Shown one piece after another: positions 58,001 to 64,000 of a stretch of 64,000 nucleotides of DNA (position 1 is its first letter; each line of letters opens with the position of its first letter). The position numbers and the translations under genes were made by a program. This DNA is from Protonemura montana. Taxonomy: Eukaryota; Arthropoda; Insecta; Plecoptera; Nemouridae. The stretch lies in assembly GCA_947568835.1 (NCBI GenBank), contig OX387606.1, positions 23,181,225 through 23,245,224 of the forward strand, given 5' to 3'. The notes beneath the pieces were generated by a model, which was not told where the DNA came from, did not search any database, and saw only the letters and a program-made list of their open reading frames with translations.

Positions 58001-60266
58001 ATCTGAAGATTGCATGCGTCTGCTGTTTGCCCGGCGGTCTTTCAGATAAGACACAAAGTTGTAAAAATATTAATCATTTGCCTTTATGTTCGAAATGGCG
58101 ACGGGTTCTGGTATGGGATTCGGGGCAGCGGTTGGCGGCATACAACACGGTTCGATTAAAGAGTGTGGGTCAGAGTTCAGGTACTGGCCAATACTGTGCG
58201 TTGAGTCGGAAAATTGCATTTTCTTAGCGATGGCGTGATGCTCGGAGCGGCGGTAAGTTTCCCGGGGGAGGCACCAAGAGGTCACGAAATGCGTCGTAGA
58301 AGTTCGGAGTTTCACGACCGTATTCGTGCAATACCAAAAAAAATTAGGTAATTTTGTGTAAATTATTTAATTGTTAATTGTAGTTCATTTCCTTGGCTCC
58401 TTTAACTTGTTATTTGCAAACACGGTGGCTAGTTGGTTCCTTGGAGCAAAAAGCCGGATTAAAAACATATTTCAACCTCATAGGACCGAAATGTCACTGA
58501 AAATAACTAATTTCCAACACCTCTAGGTGCGCAATAACGGCGAGGTGCTCTGGAAAACTAGAACGTGATTGGTTGGTGATGGACACTGTCATCAAAATTT
58601 AGCATTGCCAACTGTCAGTCGTTGTAGACGTTTAATTATTTGTTTTAATGCAATCGAGTGCCAGGGACAGCGCGTGCCTGCCACATGACACGCAACACCG
58701 CTAAACAATATTCCTTTCCAAATGACCTTATCAGACTCAATGTGCAGACTTTATTTGGTGCATAAACGTTGAATGCGGTAGCCGACTCTGTATGTTAAGT
58801 TGATAACGAGAGCTAATTGCACTGCAACGAGGAAAATGCAGAGGCATCGGATGCAATATTGTCTGTTTAGATAGTTGCTGTGGGTACTCTTTTCTGTGCA
58901 TTCCTTAATTACCCCAGTGGAAGTAACGGCGATGTTTGTGCGGAAAATACCGTGCTATTTAAGAGCGGTCGGAAGTCGAGGAAGAAATTGCCTGTTTGCA
59001 TTTGTACTTGTAATTGTAAGCAGCTCAATAATAATTATTATTATCCCGAGAAAATACTGGGCGACGAAAAGTAGCAATCTCGCATGATTCGTAGAATCTC
59101 GTGGAACTTGGAGTGGAAATTATCTTGGCTGGTATTGTTAGATTTTCTGAGAAAATGTGAGTCGGTTTTGTCTGGAATTGAATGAATATGTTAAGGACGG
59201 CATGCTTTCTATAAATTAGCACAGAATTAATTATGTATGGATTGCAAGGTACGTCGCATAAAAGTGGTACAAAACTAAATTCGATGCTCACAAAACATAA
59301 TTTTAACTTCAAGTAGTCCTATAATTAAGCTATGTTTTACTCATGATAACTTAATTTTCATGTCATTATTTGTGATACAAGCTGCAGGCTTGGTAACAAA
59401 ACTCATTCTTTTGAGTAGGTAAATTGAAAATCATCTTAAAAGAGAATATCGCATCTACATCTGGTAATCAGGGCTGCAAACGAAGGTGCATCGATCGACC
59501 ACATCGATCCCACTCATCATAACCGACCTCCGGCAATGCAAGTAATTAACTCGGGAAGCTGTAAAAAGACTGCGTTGTTTTTTGTTAAAACTCGGCGCTG
59601 ATTTCCCCAGCGGTAATTGTTTTGTTTCGCAGTCTGTTTGAAAAAAACTCTCGAATGATTTCCAAGATACCATTTACCAACAAAGTGAAGCAATATATGT
59701 GTGCTAAATTATTTGCATTTGAAAGGGGTTGTATCGTTTCCATCTTCTTTTACTGGGAGATTCAGCGAACAAAATAATATTTTTTATTCCTTAATTGGGG
59801 TTGGTAAAAACTGTATAGGTACTAAAGAAAAGTCTTTTAGGGCACAATTTCCAGAAAATCCATTCAAAGAAAATATACATTTAAAAACGGGATACAACTA
59901 ATTAGGCAGGCTTTTCAAAATGGTTGGATCGAGTATTTTTTATGTGTATTTTGGTATGTGTTGGTAGTGTTTGGCATTGAAGACATTTGGGATCGACATC
60001 TGCTACAAAAACTCTGATTTTTTTTCTTAAAATAACCGGAAAAACGCCTTAAACTGGCTCTTTTACAATGCGTGCATCTCTAAGACGAAATAATATTTTT
60101 GATTTTGAAAAACGTCTATCTGTTGCCAGTAGTGTGATGAGTCTCCTAGCATTTGTTTTGTCGCAATCGGACAAGTGGTTTGGCCGATTAGTTGTATCCA
60201 GTAAACTTAGATGTATACCTGGGTAAGCACCCGCTACAACTACCTCAACTAATGTATTAATAATTT

Positions 60267-60664
60267 GTGTAGTGCTTAAAGACGCACTGTTTTGAAAACG
60301 GACCAGCTGCTACAGCGTTCTAATGGCGCTGATGAATGACGATGAAGATGATGACGAAATAAGCCTAGCCTAGATGGCTGGATAAGAAACTTGGTGCTGA
60401 CGATTAGCACCAAGGGGACCACCGGCTTCACGTCCCTTCCGAAGGACGGTACAACTCAAACAGCAGGATTCCTTCACAAATCCATGCTGTCGAGAGGTTG
60501 ACAAGCAAGGCGAGCGAAGTTGCTATACTAACTTCAATCTCTACAACTTCTCTTCTGAACAGAATCGGTCACAAGTACTACGGTCACTCATCCAGTCTGG
60601 GGCAGTGTTGCTTAACTTCGGTGATCTCACGAGAGCCGGTCCAACACGGCAAACCCAGACCGTT
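60267..60664 (-). mobile_element. 5S-headed SINE, copy 6 (single module)
   Basis: It matches from the 3' end (GCTTAAAGACGCACTGTTTTG) through the body to a single 5S-like head. Read on the minus strand, the head is GGTTTGCCGTGTTGG, CCGGCTCTCGTGAGATCACC, then GAAGTTAAGCAACACTGCCC. It is the least rearranged view of the ancestral head and shows the 5S similarity well. The short frame found in other copies is broken here by TGA after GAAGGGACG. Confidence 0.82.
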
Positions 60665-60791
60665 TTGGATTTAAATAGTAAAATTCAACCGCTCGGATTG
60701 GAGTGAATGTTTAACTGCAATCGTCCGCCACGACTCTTTGCCTCCGGGTCGATGTCAGAAATGTGTGTTGTATCAAGATGCCGTAAGCTGC

Positions 60792-60817
60792 GGCGTTGCT
60801 CAGGGCTGAGCAACGCC
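60792..60817. repeat. Perfect 11-bp hairpin with GGGC loop
   Basis: GGCGTTGCTCA, GGGC, TGAGCAACGCC. Isolated, with no flanking repeat recognised. Confidence 0.8.
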
Positions 60818-63099
60818 CTGGGGTATCGCGGCACACTCTTTATTAATGTCTCGGAAGGTGATATACTGCAACGGAACACGTGCCCGACGTGCAGGGAGAA
60901 CTCCCAGTAGGAAACGACTTGAACACAGTGTCAAACGTGGCCTGTATGCGTTCCTCTAATGAAAACACCCTTCAGCGTTCCGGCTTATTGAATAGAATAC
61001 TTCTTTCCTATTTGATATCATGCTAAAGGATTACTTTTCGAAATGTTAAGTATGCAAGTATGCTTCGCGAGCAAGATAATTCAAATAGAAATCTCTTATA
61101 AAATAGACGATATGGAAATTCAATTTGAAAGATTGCAACCTGCACTTTTCTGTAAAAGAGGAATGTATAATGCATGTCAGCGTTTTAATGCAGCTGCAGT
61201 TGCATCAAAGAGACTGTGAGTGCATTGAATGTATTGATCTGCGCATGGGAAAGTAGATTCTTTGATGAATGGGAGGTCTAATGGCATCAATAGCTTGATT
61301 GGGTAAGGCTTAACTTTCCAAAGAAACTTACTTAACAACTCCTCATGCACGGAAAATAAATTAGAAAGTTTCACGCGAGGATTATTATTTTGGTCGTTCA
61401 AATTAACGGCGAGTGGGGGGGTTGAAACGTCCAACACGAACCAGCGACGGCTGGCAAAGGTTTTAAACTTGGGGTAACATTTTAACCTGCAATTGACCTG
61501 CAAAGTTAGCCAATTAATCCTTTGCTAGTTTCTGATCACCAAAGTTTCGAGTCTGTCAGTTGGCAGTGCAGTGCAGTCGTCTCGAAACGTTGCTGTGGCG
61601 ATGAATCGAAACTGAAAAAAATATCGCGTTACTTTTGGCGTCGAGCGGTGGGTGTATGAAAATTTCATGTTAATTGAGATCTTACCTCGAGACGCGGGAA
61701 ATTTTGTTGGAAATAATAGTCATTGTGCATGACAGATTCAATTTCCTGTCGTAATAACACAGTAAGTAATTTAATTTCTGCTCCCGAAATTTACTTAACT
61801 TGTTATTAAAGCAGGTTGAAAATGTGGTTTCATTCCTAACCAAGGTAAATTCCCCCCTCGGTGCTTTTAGCACTGATAACAATGCATTTATTCCGTTTGC
61901 AATACAAACTAGGAAGCAATATAGATATGTATTGCATAAAACGTGTAGAGACTTAACATGTTTCATTAACAAAATGAAGGAAAGGTCAGGAAGATTTTGC
62001 CGTTCAATACCTGTCTAACGAAATGTTTTAATTAGATATTACGCAAATCCTTCCAATTTAAAAAGACAAAATAACACTAGCAGAGCTCGGTCCTCTTGAC
62101 GCGCAGCTCATTTATCGGTCCAAAACGCTCCAGAGCGCGGTGCTCGTAGGCGTATTCAGCGTTCTTTTTTATTTTTAGTGGTGATCCCACGAAAGCTGTC
62201 TTAACGTCAGGAGATCAATCGGACAGACTTCTTGCAGCAGCGCTACCAAGACGTGACGGAACTAGCCAACCAGCCCGTGTGATGCGAAACAAACGCCGCA
62301 CGACGTCAAAGAAATTCCACGCCGGGGCTCGTTCTTCGGCGCGCGCATCCAGCGGAAACGCACCCAGCAGGCCGGAGGAAATGAGAGTTCAGATGTCTTC
62401 CCATTGATATGTACGGCCATTGTTAAAAGTCGACTCGTGGGAAATGCGCTTCTTTGCCAAGCACCTAAAGGTGAACTGATACGGCATTCAATACCGAATC
62501 GAATATCTATTGTTTCGTGATATTATCCCTTCTCTCTTTCTCTCGTATTTCTTGTGTTTGCCATACGGCATAGTAAATATTTCAAAGAAAGCGTAAAAGC
62601 ATGAGTTATGTTAGCGTGTATCTTCAGAGAAAAAAAAACTTGGCATGCCAAGCATCACGTATCTAACGATCTTCACTGCAGAGGGTCCCGCCGGTCGACA
62701 TCTTTATGTGCATTTCTTTCGGGTCCATTTAAAAAGAACGTCATGCAAAGTCAAATTTTCCCTTCATCTCCAGTCGTACCAGTCGGCTCGTTTCATTCGC
62801 CGAATTAGCATCAGAAGGCCGCCGCTTTTCTGCAAAAGTTACTCTTATTGAACGACGCTGCTACCACAGGCGAAAGACAGTCGAGAGAATAACGCGAAGA
62901 GAGCGCGCTCGAGCGAACAGAGTGAACGCCCCGAAATGGTACCTGTGACAGGGCAATGGTGAGGGGATGGCGTCAGCTCAAAAAAGGGACGTTTCTCTGA
63001 AGATAAGGCGAAAAGCAGGAGCCAACATAGAAGTGTGTCGAGTGGTGTTAGTAAGTGGAGACCAAAGGTCACTTTTTGCTGGGTATTTTGAGTTATAGT

Positions 63100-63472
63100 G
63101 GTTATGTGTTTTATTAAACGACGCACTGTTTTGAAAACTAACCCTGTTTCACTGATCGCATAGCTTTGGTGAATGAGTGGGTGATGATAAGGATGGTGAT
63201 AATTGTAAGACGGGAAACCCTGTGCCGGTACGTAACCAACTCGAGCTACATTAGTAGTACCGCCCTTCGGAAGAAACTTTAAGCCGGTGGTCCCCTTGGT
63301 GCTTTTCGATAAAAAGTCCCTTCCGAAGGACAGTACAGATCGAACAACAGGATTCCTCCACAAATCCATGCTGTCGAGAGGTCGATTTGCATGGTGAGTG
63401 AAGTTGCTGTACTAACTTTCATCCCTCCAGCCTCTCTCCCGAACAGAACTGGTCATGTGTATGATGGTCACG
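63100..63472 (-). mobile_element. 5S-headed SINE, copy 7 (with internal inversion)
   Basis: The 3' end (TTAAACGACGCACTGTTTTG) and the body near CCATGCTGTCGAGAGGTCGA match the family on the minus strand. Between them, about 63260-63310 matches the body on the plus strand (CCTTCGGAAG ... GGTGGTCCCCTTGGTGC), so a piece is inverted relative to its surroundings. At the head end, GGTCATGTGTATGATGGTCA passes directly into the 15-bp satellite. Confidence 0.8.
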
Positions 63473-64000
63473 TGTATGATGGTCATGTGTATGATGGTCA
63501 TGTGTATGATGGTCACGTGTATGATCGTCATGTGTATGATGGTCACGTGTATGATGGTCATGTGTATGATGGTCATGTGTATGATGGTCATGTGTATGAC
63601 GGTCATGTGTATGACGGTCATGTGTATGATGGTCACGTGTATGATGGTCATGTGTATGATGGTCATGTGTATGATGGTCACGTGTATCATGGCTACGTGT
63701 ATGATGGTCAAGTGTATGATGGTCATGTGTATGATGGTTATGTGTATGATGGTCATCTGTATGATGGTCATGTGTATGATGGTCATGTGTATGATGGTCA
63801 CGTGTATGATGGTCATGTGTATGATGGTTATGTGTATGATGGTCATGTGTATGATGGTCACGTGTATGATGGTCATGTGTATGATGGTCATGTGTATGAT
63901 GGTCATGTGTATGATGGTCATGTGTATGATGGTCATGTGTATGACGGTCATGTGTATGATGGTCATGTATATGATGGTCATGTGTATGATGGTCATGTGT
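63453..64000 (+). repeat. 15-bp satellite GTATGATGGTCATGT, about 36 units, runs off the window
   Basis: The 15-bp unit repeats to the last base of the window, with variants GGTCACGTG, GACGGTCAT, GGTTATGTG and GGTCATCTG. It begins inside SINE copy 7, where GGTCATGTGTATGATGGTCA is part of the normal element. The minus-strand frame reads as an MTIIH pentapeptide repeat only because 15 is a multiple of three. Confidence 0.95.

Larger units (their letters stand above)
51557..64000. other. Upstream flank or first dpr9 intron; no exon recognised
   Basis: The missing signal-peptide exon of dpr9 should lie upstream on the minus strand, but none could be supported. The region includes a short 18/19-bp repeat at about 52600-52660, (GT)n at 52416-52432, (AT)n at 55038-55055, a GAGC-type run at 54491-54511, a hairpin at 60792-60817, two minus-strand 5S-headed SINE copies (60267-60664, 63100-63472) and the 15-bp satellite that runs off the window. 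Long stretches, for example 52700-54400, 55100-60200 and 60900-63000, show nothing I can name. Confidence 0.55.

Noticed and set aside
63412-63996. 194-codon frame of MTIIH repeats
   Set aside because: It is the 15-bp satellite read on the minus strand; the frame is preserved only because the unit length is a multiple of three.

Overview
The window is eukaryotic nuclear DNA, most likely from an arthropod (insect or other pancrustacean). The evidence is a split gene with GT-AG introns of about 2.9, 22.2 and 14.3 kb that encodes a Dpr-family immunoglobulin protein, a family known from arthropods. There are no bacterial-style operons, ribosome binding sites or densely packed ORFs. I cannot name the species. 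Nearly all ATG-open frames longer than 60 codons look like chance frames or translated tandem repeats.

The one supported protein-coding gene is on the minus strand. Four internal exons (51369-51556, 36852-37062, 14519-14646, 11458-11626) join in compatible phases. They give a near-complete two-Ig ectodomain that best matches my recollection of Dpr9 (defective proboscis extension response 9), with the PYFD start, both canonical cysteine pairs, the HRDIHLLTVG signature, the EP linker and the VHVLNG end. The signal-peptide exon (5') and the C-terminal membrane or GPI-anchor exon (3') were not found and probably lie outside the window. Exon 2 has tandem splice acceptors 12 nt apart that would add or omit the four residues MLFQ, a micro-insertion I also recall from Dpr9.

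The rest is intronic or flanking DNA shaped by repeats. Seven copies of a dispersed SINE-like element carry a 5' segment closely resembling the internal region of 5S rRNA, which makes it a SINE3-type, 5S-headed element. In several copies the junction of 5S head and body is amplified as a 91-bp tandem unit (about 7, 4 and 2 copies). In one copy a 15-bp piece of the same element has grown into a satellite that runs off the right edge. Other arrays are a 42/43-bp repeat at 3.4 kb, a 20-bp repeat of about 43 copies at 26 kb, a 108-bp repeat of 9 copies that begins at the exon 2 splice donor, and a 10-bp repeat at 42 kb. There are also tRNA-headed SINE fragments, a fold-back element with an 8-bp target duplication, and at least ten G or C homopolymer runs of 17-33 nt.

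Layout: 1-11457 is sequence downstream of the last visible exon; 11458-51556 is the Dpr gene body; 51557-64000 is upstream (probably first intron or promoter side). I see no CRISPR array, prokaryotic defence system, virus or intact autonomous transposon. The most novel material is the 5S-headed element with its self-amplifying modules and the arrangement of repeats around exon 2.
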